NCBI GenBank assembly: GCA_022653215.1
Contig: JALCSJ010000020.1
Coordinates: 1-18,672 of the forward strand
From: Acidaminococcaceae bacterium
GTDB lineage: Bacteria; Bacillota; Negativicutes; Acidaminococcales; Acidaminococcaceae
Direction of reading: 5' to 3'
Length of the DNA: 18,672 nucleotides
Under the pieces are notes generated by a model, which saw only the letters and a list, made by a program, of their open reading frames with translations, searched no databases and had not been told where the DNA came from. The stretch's first letter is position 1, and each line of letters opens with the position of its first letter. Positions 5,466 to 12,590 of this stretch are shown piece after piece. Position numbers and translations under genes: made by a program.

Positions 5466-7385
5466 ATGAATAAAAAACAGGAACAAATGGCAGGAGCCTG
5501 CTATACGGTTATTGCCGGGAAAAAAGCTTCTGCAACAGGACATGTAATTGTTGGTCATAATGAAGATGATGGAGGACGTTGTATTTTTCGTTATGGCATG
5601 GTACCGGCTGCTGATTGGCCGGAAGGAACGACTCTGCCGGCAGAAGACAGCTGGTCAGTTTTTGCGCCTGCTAAGCAGGATATTCCTCAGGTGGCTCATA
5701 CCTATGGCTATTTTTGGGGAGAAGCAGTGGATAATGAAGAGGGGAAATATCTGGGTATGTCCGGAGCCGATGCTTTCGTAAATGAAAAAGGTGTCTGCCT
5801 TGTTTCCAACAATGGAGGGCAAACTACAAAACCGACCATTAGCGGCGGCAGCGAGGGAGTGTTTTATGTTTTGCGCAGAGCAGTGATGGAACGGGCAGCT
5901 ACACCGCTGGAAGGTGTTATGGTTGCAGCAGGTTTAATAAGGGACTATGGTTATAAGGCCTGTCGTGACTATACAATTGCTGACAAAGATGAGGCCTGGG
6001 TTTTGGAAGTAGCCCAGGGGCATTCTTTTGTGGCAAGAAAAGTTGCCGATGATGAAGTAGTTACTATTCCCAATTTCTTTACGGTGCGCGGAGTTGATTT
6101 TGCCGGAGGCAAGGAATTGGCACCGGGAATTATGGGCAACGGCAACTGGATATGGTCTAAGAATCTAGTGCAGGATGCAATAGATAAAGGGGTATACAAA
6201 CCCCAGAATATTCAAGACACGCTATATAAAGATTTTGATTTTGCTTGGTGCTATCAATCCCATGAAGAAAATAGCGGGTGGAATGCTTCTTATAATAATT
6301 TAAGAATGAAGCATGGTATTTCCATAGTGAGGGGAGAAAAGTGGCTGGGAGACAATTCTCTGGTGACTGCTAATCATCCTGAAAGCGGGTTTCCTTTTGC
6401 CGTAAAACCGGGAATTATTTCTGACAATAAGGAGTATCAGGGTAAATTCACTTTAGCTCACTGCCGTAAGATTTTACGAAGTCATTTTGAGGGAACAGAA
6501 GATGATCCGGTTGAGGCTAGGGAAAAGTTACCGGGTCGAAATCCTCATGAAAGTAACATAAGACGTATTTGTACTCAAACAACAGGAGAAGCAATCATGG
6601 TGGAATTTGCCGAAACTACGGCTCTTACTACGGTATGGTTAGCTCCCGGACGGCCCTGCCAATTGCCTTTCTTTCCTATGCATCCTTTAAGTACCGGACA
6701 AGTCCCTGAAGGCCTTAGAACGATTAAAGATGGGGCAGAGGCTATGGCTCATCATTGTCAGAGCCATCCAGGCATTTCTGCTTGGCAGGAGCATAATCCC
6801 TGGTTTAAAATGAGAGATTATGAAAATAGAATGGATTTGCTTTATTGTTCTGAACTGGCTGAAGCAAACCGCTGGCTGGCTAAGACAGACAGCGAATACG
6901 CCCAAAAAAATACCCTGGCTGTAAAACAGGCAGGGGTATTATCTGGTACTGAACAAAAGAAGTTCTTATTACAATGGGATAATGCTTCCTTTGAAAAAAT
7001 ATATGGTGCAGTAGAAGCTCGTTGTCAAAACCTTCCGGAAGCTGTACTAGTCATGAGAAAGAAAACTTTTGCCAAAAAAGACGGCAAAGATAATTTGCTG
7101 GTAGAGTTTACTTTACCGAGGGGCAAAACACCGGATATTAAAAGCTTGCTATTTGGCTTAGGTATGACAAATACACAAAAATATAGCAAAACAGAACCCT
7201 TTTCTTGGGAAAAACCCTTAAAGGTTGAAAAGAAAGAAAATGCTTGGGAAGCTACCTTTGCTGCCGATTTGTTAATTACTAATCATCCGGCGGTGGAACC
7301 GGGGCAAATGGAATATTATCTAAGCGGTAATGATACAGACGGTCAGCCTTTCTGCGGCATGGTTGTTCTTACGATTCTGCCATGA
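5466..7385 (+). CDS. Peptidase family C69 (PepD-type) dipeptidase
   Basis: A 639-residue protein resembling family C69 dipeptidases, N-terminal-nucleophile hydrolases that split dipeptides. The N-terminal segment GACYTVIAGKKASATGHVI places Cys12 as the likely nucleophile, exposed after removal of a short propeptide. HNEDDGG (35-41), GMSGADAFVNEKGVCLVSNNGG (97-118) and DKDEAWVLEVAQGHSFVARK (173-192) match the family core. No signal peptide is visible, so it is probably cytoplasmic. It is longer than Lactobacillus PepD (about 470 residues), with roughly 150 extra C-terminal residues of unclear role. AAAGGA at 5453-5458 supports the ATG at 5466. The start lies only 22 bases after a terminator T-tract, and the 3' end overlaps tmcAL by 43 bases tail-to-tail. 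Family secure, substrate unknown. Confidence 0.88.
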   Translation: MNKKQEQMAGACYTVIAGKKASATGHVIVGHNEDDGGRCIFRYGMVPAADWPEGTTLPAEDSWSVFAPAKQDIPQVAHTYGYFWGEAVDNEEGKYLGMSGADAFVNEKGVCLVSNNGGQTTKPTISGGSEGVFYVLRRAVMERAATPLEGVMVAAGLIRDYGYKACRDYTIADKDEAWVLEVAQGHSFVARKVADDEVVTIPNFFTVRGVDFAGGKELAPGIMGNGNWIWSKNLVQDAIDKGVYKPQNIQDTLYKDFDFAWCYQSHEENSGWNASYNNLRMKHGISIVRGEKWLGDNSLVTANHPESGFPFAVKPGIISDNKEYQGKFTLAHCRKILRSHFEGTEDDPVEAREKLPGRNPHESNIRRICTQTTGEAIMVEFAETTALTTVWLAPGRPCQLPFFPMHPLSTGQVPEGLRTIKDGAEAMAHHCQSHPGISAWQEHNPWFKMRDYENRMDLLYCSELAEANRWLAKTDSEYAQKNTLAVKQAGVLSGTEQKKFLLQWDNASFEKIYGAVEARCQNLPEAVLVMRKKTFAKKDGKDNLLVEFTLPRGKTPDIKSLLFGLGMTNTQKYSKTEPFSWEKPLKVEKKENAWEATFAADLLITNHPAVEPGQMEYYLSGNDTDGQPFCGMVVLTILP

Positions 7386-8641
7386 TGCTCTTGTGAAGAT
7401 GGCTCTAAATGCTGGAGAAAATCCTGATTAAAGCAGCCATTACCTGTCAATAAATCATATAGATTAGTAGCAGCAATTTCTGTTTGTAAAGTCAAAGCAA
7501 AGGGAGTACCTGCCTGTTCTGTTAAAATGTTTTTCTTTAACTTGGTAATAATGGGCAAACTGGCTGTTGACTTCATATGGGCCAACAGTTTCCTGCCTCT
7601 GTCATTAAAGGCTAGGACTCTGATGTAAGATGGTGCAAGAGTGGCAGTGGCTGTGAAAGGTGCTTGGTCCGTAGAAATCAGCAACTGACATAGGAGTCTT
7701 TGAATCCTGGTAGCCGGATAACGTTTGCTTTTAATGTTGGCAACAATTTCTTCTAAAGTTTTGGCCCGGGTTTCCCGGGTCATTTTATTTTCCAGACCTT
7801 CGGAACAATCGCAGAAATTTTTAATTTTATCCGGAGTATATGTGCTGAGAACATAATTTAAAAGTAAAACTGCATTATTTTTATTTATGCCGATTCTTTG
7901 CTGCTGTATACTTTCTGCCAGTAAATTGGCCGAGGTCTCCGGCATAGCTTTTTTTACTTGCAAAGTAAAACCCTTGTTTATAAGTTCTTTTCGCAGAGCA
8001 GCTGCACTTGGCAATGCTGTAGACAATGCTGTTTCTTTATAGCAGGAACCTTGACGCGGTATAGAAAGGGGAACAATTGAGGAGTGGAGTTTGTTTAATG
8101 CCCGGTAGTAGTCCAAAGCCAAAATATTATTGGGTCCTCTAAGCAGATTGGCAATTTCACCGCTGGAGTCAGAGGGTGTACAATTTCCTGCCGAAGATTT
8201 TTCCAGCAATGTTTTTTCCATGGCAGCTCCATAGGCAAGACCTGATTTCAAATATTTTTTAAGTAAATTTTTATTGATAGTTGCACAGGCTAACTCAGAA
8301 AGGATTTCCGGATTTTCTGTTTCTGTACCAAAGACTAAATGGCTGACCAGACCTGTAGCTGCCAGAGTTCCAATTGCACCTTGAGCAAATTTTTCGCTGC
8401 TGCGGCAGGCATAAATTACCGGCAGTTCCAGAACTAAATCTACCCCTCCGGCTACAGCCAGCTGCGCTCTGGTCCATTTATTAAAGATAGCGGCTTCGCC
8501 GCGCTGAGTAAAGGAGCTGCTCATAACAGCTACGACAGGAACATCACCAAGAATTTTTCGTGCTTGGGAGATTTGGTAACCATGTCCATTATGAAAAGGA
8601 TTATATTCAGCTACAATGCCGATAACTGTATTTAATAACAT
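7343..8641 (-). CDS. tmcAL: tRNA(Met) cytidine acetate ligase TmcAL (YlbM)
   Basis: Nucleotidyltransferase-fold enzyme that activates acetate with ATP (acetyl-AMP) and forms N4-acetylcytidine at the wobble position of elongator tRNA-Met. It has 432 residues, slightly longer than the usual roughly 400. The N-terminal GIVAEYNPFHNGH (8-20) carries the HxGH nucleotide-binding motif (17-20). MSSSFTQRGEAAIFNKWTRA and GGVDLVLELP follow, as in YlbM proteins, with Lys/Arg residues for ATP binding. A good GAGGTG lies just before the ATG at 8641. In B. subtilis ylbM sits next to ylbN-rpmF; here ackA is inserted between and the gene points the other way. Its last 14 codons overlap the C69 peptidase gene on the other strand. 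Confidence 0.93.
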   Translation of the reverse strand: MLLNTVIGIVAEYNPFHNGHGYQISQARKILGDVPVVAVMSSSFTQRGEAAIFNKWTRAQLAVAGGVDLVLELPVIYACRSSEKFAQGAIGTLAATGLVSHLVFGTETENPEILSELACATINKNLLKKYLKSGLAYGAAMEKTLLEKSSAGNCTPSDSSGEIANLLRGPNNILALDYYRALNKLHSSIVPLSIPRQGSCYKETALSTALPSAAALRKELINKGFTLQVKKAMPETSANLLAESIQQQRIGINKNNAVLLLNYVLSTYTPDKIKNFCDCSEGLENKMTRETRAKTLEEIVANIKSKRYPATRIQRLLCQLLISTDQAPFTATATLAPSYIRVLAFNDRGRKLLAHMKSTASLPIITKLKKNILTEQAGTPFALTLQTEIAATNLYDLLTGNGCFNQDFLQHLEPSSQEHHGRIVRTTMPQKG

Positions 8642-8670
8642 CTCACACCTCTGCCAAAAAAAATATAGAT

Positions 8671-8699
8671 AAAATATTTTGCAATTTACTTTTTGTTAA
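8671..8699 (-). promoter_or_regulatory. Candidate promoter for tmcAL
   Basis: On the minus strand TTAACA (complement of 8694-8699) is followed after 17 bases by TATTTT (complement of 8671-8676). These match the sigma-A boxes at 5/6 and 4/6. The predicted start is near 8664, about 23 bases before the ATG. The region is very AT-rich, so chance matches are possible. Confidence 0.4.
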
Positions 8700-8703
8700 A
8701 ATT

Positions 8704-8732
8704 TTGCTAATATAATAGTATTATACAATAAT
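8704..8732 (+). promoter_or_regulatory. Candidate ackA promoter region
   Basis: Two overlapping possibilities exist: an exact TATAAT at 8711-8716 without a clear -35, or TTGCTA (8704-8709) and AATAAT (8727-8732) at 17-base spacing. Either would give an ackA leader of about 40-55 bases ending in the strong TAGGAGG ribosome binding site at 8761-8767. Sequence alone does not choose between them. Confidence 0.4.
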
Positions 8733-8776
8733 ATGGTCGGAATTTGGCCAGAATTTAATTTAGGAGGCAATGTTTT

Positions 8777-9985
8777 ATGAAGATTTTTGTTGTAAACTGT
8801 GGTAGTTCTTCTATTAAATATCAATTGATTGATATGAAGAACGAGTCTGTAATTGCCAAAGGACTTATTGAGCGCATTGGTATGAAGGGTTCTATGTTGA
8901 CCCACACGACTGTTGGTAAAGATAAGGTGAAATTACCCAGTGCTATTCCTGACCACGTTGATGGGATTAAAAAGATTCTGGCTGCTTTGGTTAATGAGAA
9001 ATACGGTGCACTTACAAGCTTAAGCGAAATTGATGCAGTTGGTCACAGAGTTGTACACGGTGGAGAAAAATACAGTGCATCTGTATTGATTGATGCTAAA
9101 GTATTGAGAACTGTTGATAAATTAAGCGAAATGGCTCCTTTGCACAATCCACCCAATATTGCCGGGATTAAGGCTTGCAAAAAATTAATGCCTAAGGTTC
9201 CTCAAGTTGCTGTGTTTGATACTGCTTTCCATCAAACTATGCCTCCTGTAGCTTATATGTATGGCCTGAAATATGATGAATACAAGAAGAGCGGTATCCG
9301 TCGTTACGGTTTCCATGGTTCTTCTCATAGATATGTTTCTGCTTATGCAGCTAAAATGCTGAAGAAACCTGCCAGCAAACTTCGTATTATCACTTGCCAT
9401 TTGGGTAATGGTTCTTCCATTGCTGCTGTTTACAAAGGTAAATCCATTGATACTTCCATGGGCTTCACACCATTGGCCGGCCTTATCATGGGTACTCGCT
9501 GCGGAGATATCGATCCCGCTGTTGTACCTGTATTAATGGCTAAAAAGAAATTAGATCCGGCTGCCATGGATAAGTATATGAACAAAGAATGCGGCGTTTT
9601 GGGTGTTTCCGGTGTATCCAGCGACTTCCGTGATCTGGAAACTGCAGCAGCTAAGGGCAATGCCAGAGCTCAATTAGCTTTGGATATGTTCTGCTATCAA
9701 GTAAAGAAATACATTGGTGCCTATGCAGCAGTTATGGACGGCGTTGATGCTATTGTCTTCACTGCAGGTGTTGGAGAAAACGATATCGGAACCCGTGCTA
9801 AGATTTGCGAAGGTTTGGATTATTTGGGTGTTAAACTGGACAAGAAACGTAACAATGTCAGAGGCGAAGCTACTGAAATCAGCAGCGCCAAGAGCAAGGT
9901 TAAAGTTCTCTTGATTCCTACTAATGAAGAACTGGTTATTGCCAGAGATACAGACAAAATTTGCAAGGGCCTAAAGAAGAAATAA
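8777..9985 (+). CDS. ackA: Acetate kinase AckA
   Basis: Interconverts acetyl phosphate + ADP and acetate + ATP, the energy-yielding last step of acetate formation in anaerobes. It has 402 residues, full length. The catalytic and binding residues align with the Methanosarcina numbering: Asn7 in NCGSSSIKY, Arg91 in GHRVVHGG, Asp148 in FDTAFHQTMP, His180 in GFHGSSHRYV, Arg241 in GTRCGDIDP, Glu384 in PTNEELVIARDT. HLGNGSS (208-214) and FTAGVGEN (328-335) are the nucleotide-site signatures. TAGGAGG lies 9 bases before the ATG. No pta gene is in the window. It lies next to, and divergent from, tmcAL, another acetate-using enzyme. No clear terminator follows before the yceD promoter. Confidence 0.98.
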   Translation: MKIFVVNCGSSSIKYQLIDMKNESVIAKGLIERIGMKGSMLTHTTVGKDKVKLPSAIPDHVDGIKKILAALVNEKYGALTSLSEIDAVGHRVVHGGEKYSASVLIDAKVLRTVDKLSEMAPLHNPPNIAGIKACKKLMPKVPQVAVFDTAFHQTMPPVAYMYGLKYDEYKKSGIRRYGFHGSSHRYVSAYAAKMLKKPASKLRIITCHLGNGSSIAAVYKGKSIDTSMGFTPLAGLIMGTRCGDIDPAVVPVLMAKKKLDPAAMDKYMNKECGVLGVSGVSSDFRDLETAAAKGNARAQLALDMFCYQVKKYIGAYAAVMDGVDAIVFTAGVGENDIGTRAKICEGLDYLGVKLDKKRNNVRGEATEISSAKSKVKVLLIPTNEELVIARDTDKICKGLKKK

Positions 9986-10010
9986 ACTCTTTTCATGCAA
10001 GTAGTTTCCC

Positions 10011-10039
10011 TTGACAAAGGTAATTAGCGTAGTTATAAT
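10011..10039 (+). promoter_or_regulatory. Consensus sigma-A promoter for yceD-rpmF
   Basis: A full-consensus TTGACA (10011-10016), exactly 17 bases of spacer, and TATAAT (10034-10039). The predicted start site, near 10046, leaves only about 11 bases before the yceD ATG. This is the best-matching promoter in the window, as expected for a ribosomal protein unit. Confidence 0.85.
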
Positions 10040-10056
10040 ATAACGGTTGGTATAAA

Positions 10057-10560
10057 ATGATTAAATTTAATGTAGCTGATATCAAAAAAAAATTAATGGC
10101 TGAAACGTCCTTCCGAATGGAAGTGCAGCCCGGTGAACTGGATCTTTCTTCTCAGGATTTGCCTGTAATAGGGAAAATATCTATAGAGGGAAATATTGAG
10201 AATGCCGGAGATGTGCTTCTGATGAAGGCGCATTTGCAGGCGAAAGTTAAACGTGTCTGCAGCAGATGTCTCAAAGAATTTGAGGCGCAGACAGAGGCTC
10301 AGGTAGAGGAAAGGTATTTCCCTGCAGAGACTGACGAATTGCCGGAAGATGCTTTAACCTATAAATTTGATGTTGTTGATATCACGGAAGCTTTGCGGGA
10401 AGGACTGATTGTTAATGAACCGGTCCAACCATTGTGTAAGGCTGATTGTAAGGGCTTGTGCCCAATCTGCGGGGCCGACCGCAATGTAGTGGATTGCCAC
10501 TGCGACACTAGGACAATTGATCCTAGACTGCAGAAGTTAGCGGAATTACTGCATAAATAA
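10057..10560 (+). CDS. yceD: YceD / DUF177 family protein (YlbN)
   Basis: A 167-residue cytoplasmic protein of the DUF177 family, conserved next to rpmF in most bacteria and implicated in 23S rRNA accumulation; the molecular role is not settled. The N-terminal half contains RVCSRCLKEFE (Cys68, Cys71). The C-terminal part has CKADCKGLCPICG and CHC (Cys 127, 131, 135, 138, 147, 149), which could bind zinc. The family signature is the LCKADCKGLCPICGADRN stretch near the end. The ATG at 10057 fits the family N-terminus (MIKFNVADIKKK), but it has only a weak GGTTGG upstream and a very short predicted leader. rpmF follows 30 bases later on the same strand, the classic yceD-rpmF pair. Confidence 0.92.
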   Translation: MIKFNVADIKKKLMAETSFRMEVQPGELDLSSQDLPVIGKISIEGNIENAGDVLLMKAHLQAKVKRVCSRCLKEFEAQTEAQVEERYFPAETDELPEDALTYKFDVVDITEALREGLIVNEPVQPLCKADCKGLCPICGADRNVVDCHCDTRTIDPRLQKLAELLHK

Positions 10561-10590
10561 GAGCGAGTATTTTTTAGGAGGTGTGTAAGA

Positions 10591-10773
10591 ATGGCAGTAC
10601 CAAAGAGAAAAATGTCTAAAGCTCGTCGTGATTCACGTCGTGCTAATTGGAAGTTAAGCGTTCCCAATATGGTTGAATGTCCTCAATGTCACGAACTGAT
10701 GCTACCGCATCATGTTTGCCCTGAATGCGGATATTATGATGGGAAACAAGTAGTAAAAACCGATGAAGAATAG
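10591..10773 (+). CDS. rpmF: 50S ribosomal protein bL32
   Basis: A 60-residue basic ribosomal protein of the large subunit. The start MAVPKRKMSKARRDSRRA is the bL32 signature. Two CxxC pairs, Cys30/Cys33 and Cys43/Cys46 (CPQC and CPEC), make it the zinc-binding (C+) form. Many bacteria carry a cysteine-free zinc-independent paralogue, which is not in this window. A strong AGGAGG (10577-10582) precedes the ATG. It is co-transcribed with yceD and followed 15 bases later by a strong terminator. Confidence 0.98.
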   Translation: MAVPKRKMSKARRDSRRANWKLSVPNMVECPQCHELMLPHHVCPECGYYDGKQVVKTDEE

Positions 10774-10785
10774 AATTACAAGATT

Positions 10786-10818
10786 AAAGATAGGAACTTC
10801 GGTTCCTATCTTTTTTTT
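10786..10818 (+). terminator. rpmF terminator with UUCG tetraloop
   Basis: GATAGGAAC (10789-10797), loop TTCG, then GTTCCTATC (10802-10810): a perfect 9 bp stem, extendable by A-U pairs to the flanking A and T runs, followed by T8. It separates rpmF from fapR. The remaining 113 bases to the fapR promoter hold no gene; see findings. Confidence 0.92.
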
Positions 10819-10931
10819 ATGTTTTAAGAGAGTGGTTATAAATCATTACAGGTGGAAAAGCGACTGCCACCATTATCACTATATCGAGTGTTCCAGAATG
10901 TGTCAAAAATGCGAAATATAAAAGAAAACTA

Positions 10932-10960
10932 TTGCTTTTTAGGGCATATACACTTATAAT
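10932..10960 (+). promoter_or_regulatory. Promoter of the fapR-fab operon
   Basis: TTGCTT (10932-10937), 17-base spacer, exact TATAAT (10955-10960). The predicted start is near 10967, just upstream of the FapR operator palindrome. No other promoter is evident until rnc. Confidence 0.65.
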
Positions 10961-10971
10961 ACAAACAGATA

Positions 10972-10988
10972 TTAAGACTAGGTCTTAA
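10972..10988. promoter_or_regulatory. Probable FapR operator
   Basis: A perfect inverted repeat TTAAGAC-TAG-GTCTTAA (7-3-7, 17 bp) lies between the predicted transcription start and the fapR start codon. FapR is known to bind 17-bp palindromes at its own and other lipid-gene promoters and to release them on malonyl-CoA binding. Size, symmetry, the TAGTCTTAA-like half and location fit. Its right edge touches the fapR ribosome binding site. Confidence 0.75.
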
Positions 10989-10999
10989 AAGGTGATAAT

Positions 11000-11590
11000 A
11001 TGAGTATGATCTCTAGAAAACAACAACGACAACAAAGCCTGCAAGCGGCCCTTGATGATAATCCGTTTCTGACGGACGAACAACTGGCACAGCAATTAGA
11101 AGCCAGCGTTCCTACTATCCGTCTGGACAGACTGGCGTTGGGCATTCCTGAACTCAGGGAAAGAACCAAACATATGGCTCTTGATGCTCAGAAAAAACTC
11201 CAAGCAATTGCTTCAGAGGATATCGTAGGACAGCTTATTGATCTGGAATTGGGTCATAGTGGAATATCTATGATGCAGATTACTCCGGAAATGGTTTTGA
11301 AGAGAACCGGTGTTGCCAGAGGTCATTTTATTTTTGCCCAGGCAAATTCCTTGGCCCTTGCGGTTATTGATGCTCCTGCCGCTTTAACAGGCATTGCTAA
11401 TGTCAAATATAAAGTGCCTGTCCACCAAGGGGACAACTTAGTAGCACGAGCAGAGGTTGTAAGAAAAGTTGAAACAAAATACACTATTTGGGTTAAAATC
11501 AGAAATAATAACAAAGAAGTTTTCCGAGCAAAATTCTTAATTGTATCTATCCCGAAAGAAGGGGACAATGAAAATGAAAATAGCCGTTGA
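11000..11590 (+). CDS. fapR: FapR, malonyl-CoA-responsive repressor of lipid synthesis
   Basis: A 196-residue transcriptional repressor of fatty-acid and phospholipid genes. Residues about 8-50 form an N-terminal helix-turn-helix (FLTDEQLAQQLEASVPTIRLDRL). A linker helix follows, and residues about 75-190 are a hot-dog-fold effector domain. The GHFIFAQANSLALAVID stretch (108-124), with Arg107, Gly108 and Asn116, corresponds to the malonyl-CoA contact region of B. subtilis FapR (Arg106/Gly107/Asn115). AAAGGTGA precedes the ATG at 11000. An operator-like palindrome lies 12 bases upstream of the start codon, so it is probably autoregulated. It overlaps the start of plsX, as in Bacillus. The HTH argues against a plain PaaI-type thioesterase. 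Confidence 0.95.
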   Translation: MSMISRKQQRQQSLQAALDDNPFLTDEQLAQQLEASVPTIRLDRLALGIPELRERTKHMALDAQKKLQAIASEDIVGQLIDLELGHSGISMMQITPEMVLKRTGVARGHFIFAQANSLALAVIDAPAALTGIANVKYKVPVHQGDNLVARAEVVRKVETKYTIWVKIRNNNKEVFRAKFLIVSIPKEGDNENENSR

Positions 11591-12590
11591 TGTAATGGGA
11601 ACGGATTACGGCCCCGGTGAAATTATTGCCGGCGCAGTGGAAGCCCTAACGGTTTGTGATTGTGAATTGGTGCTGGTAGGGGATCAGGATCAGATCAAAG
11701 CAGAGCTGGTCAAGCTTCATGCTGAAAATAATCCTAAAATTACTATTCATCATGCCAGTCAAGTCATAGAAATGAGTGACCATCCCGGCATTAGTGTCAA
11801 AAAGAAAAAAGATGCTTCTATTGTGGTGGCTACCAATCTTTTGCATGAAAAGCAATGTGATGCCTTGGTTTCTTCGGGCAGTACTGGTGCTGCAGTTGCT
11901 TCGGCCTTGTTTGGCCTGGGTCGCATCAGCGGCATTGAAAGACCATCCATTGCTACGGTTATTCCCAGTGTGACGGGAGCTACAGTGCTTTTGGATTCAG
12001 GGGCGAAAGTTGATGCCAAACCTGAACAAATGCTCCAAAGTGCCATTATGGGCTCTATATATGCGGAACTGGTTTTAGGAATTCAAAAACCGAAAGTTGG
12101 TTTACTGAATATTGGGGAAGAGTCTACTAAGGGTAACGAACAAGTTCTGGCCACTTATCCTTTAATGGAAAAGGACCCTCACATTAACTTTGTAGGTAAT
12201 GTGGAAGGCAGAGATATTAATAAAGGAACCGTTGATGTCGTAGTATGCGATGGTTTTGTGGGCAATGTTGTACTTAAGACCATGGAAGGTCTTTCAAAAG
12301 CAATTATGTCCCTGCTGGAAGAAATGTTTCATAATGCAGGAATATTTACAAAATTAGGAGCATTAATGATGAAACCGGCGTTAATGCAATTAGCAAAACG
12401 TATTGATGCTTCGGAATACGGTGGCGCGATTTTGCTGGGTGTGAAAGCACCTTTTATTATATGCCATGGCAGTTCTAAGGCAAAAGATATTAAGAGCGCC
12501 GTCAGAGTTGCAGCAGATATCGTACACAAAGACATAGTTGGCCGCATAGGCGAAGAAGTAATTTATGACGAAGAAAGCGGAGGAATTTAA
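11574..12590 (+). CDS. plsX: Phosphate acyltransferase PlsX
   Basis: Converts acyl-ACP + phosphate to acyl phosphate, the substrate of PlsY, thereby linking fatty-acid synthesis to phospholipid synthesis; a peripheral membrane enzyme. It has 338 residues. MKIAVDVMGTDYGP is the family N-terminus, and VSSGSTGAAVASALF, LLNIGEESTKGNE and VVCDGFVGNVVLKTMEG are further conserved blocks. The ATG at 11574 sits 9 bases after an AAGGGG ribosome binding site; an in-frame ATG at 11568 would have only 3 bases of spacing. The start overlaps the 3' end of fapR by 17 bases, and the stop codon shares a base with the fabH ATG (TAATG), so translation is probably coupled. Confidence 0.96.
   Translation: MKIAVDVMGTDYGPGEIIAGAVEALTVCDCELVLVGDQDQIKAELVKLHAENNPKITIHHASQVIEMSDHPGISVKKKKDASIVVATNLLHEKQCDALVSSGSTGAAVASALFGLGRISGIERPSIATVIPSVTGATVLLDSGAKVDAKPEQMLQSAIMGSIYAELVLGIQKPKVGLLNIGEESTKGNEQVLATYPLMEKDPHINFVGNVEGRDINKGTVDVVVCDGFVGNVVLKTMEGLSKAIMSLLEEMFHNAGIFTKLGALMMKPALMQLAKRIDASEYGGAILLGVKAPFIICHGSSKAKDIKSAVRVAADIVHKDIVGRIGEEVIYDEESGGI

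Noticed and set aside
11000..11590. Plain PaaI-type thioesterase
   Set aside because: The hot-dog domain is preceded by a helix-turn-helix, the gene heads the plsX-fab cluster, and an operator palindrome precedes it.
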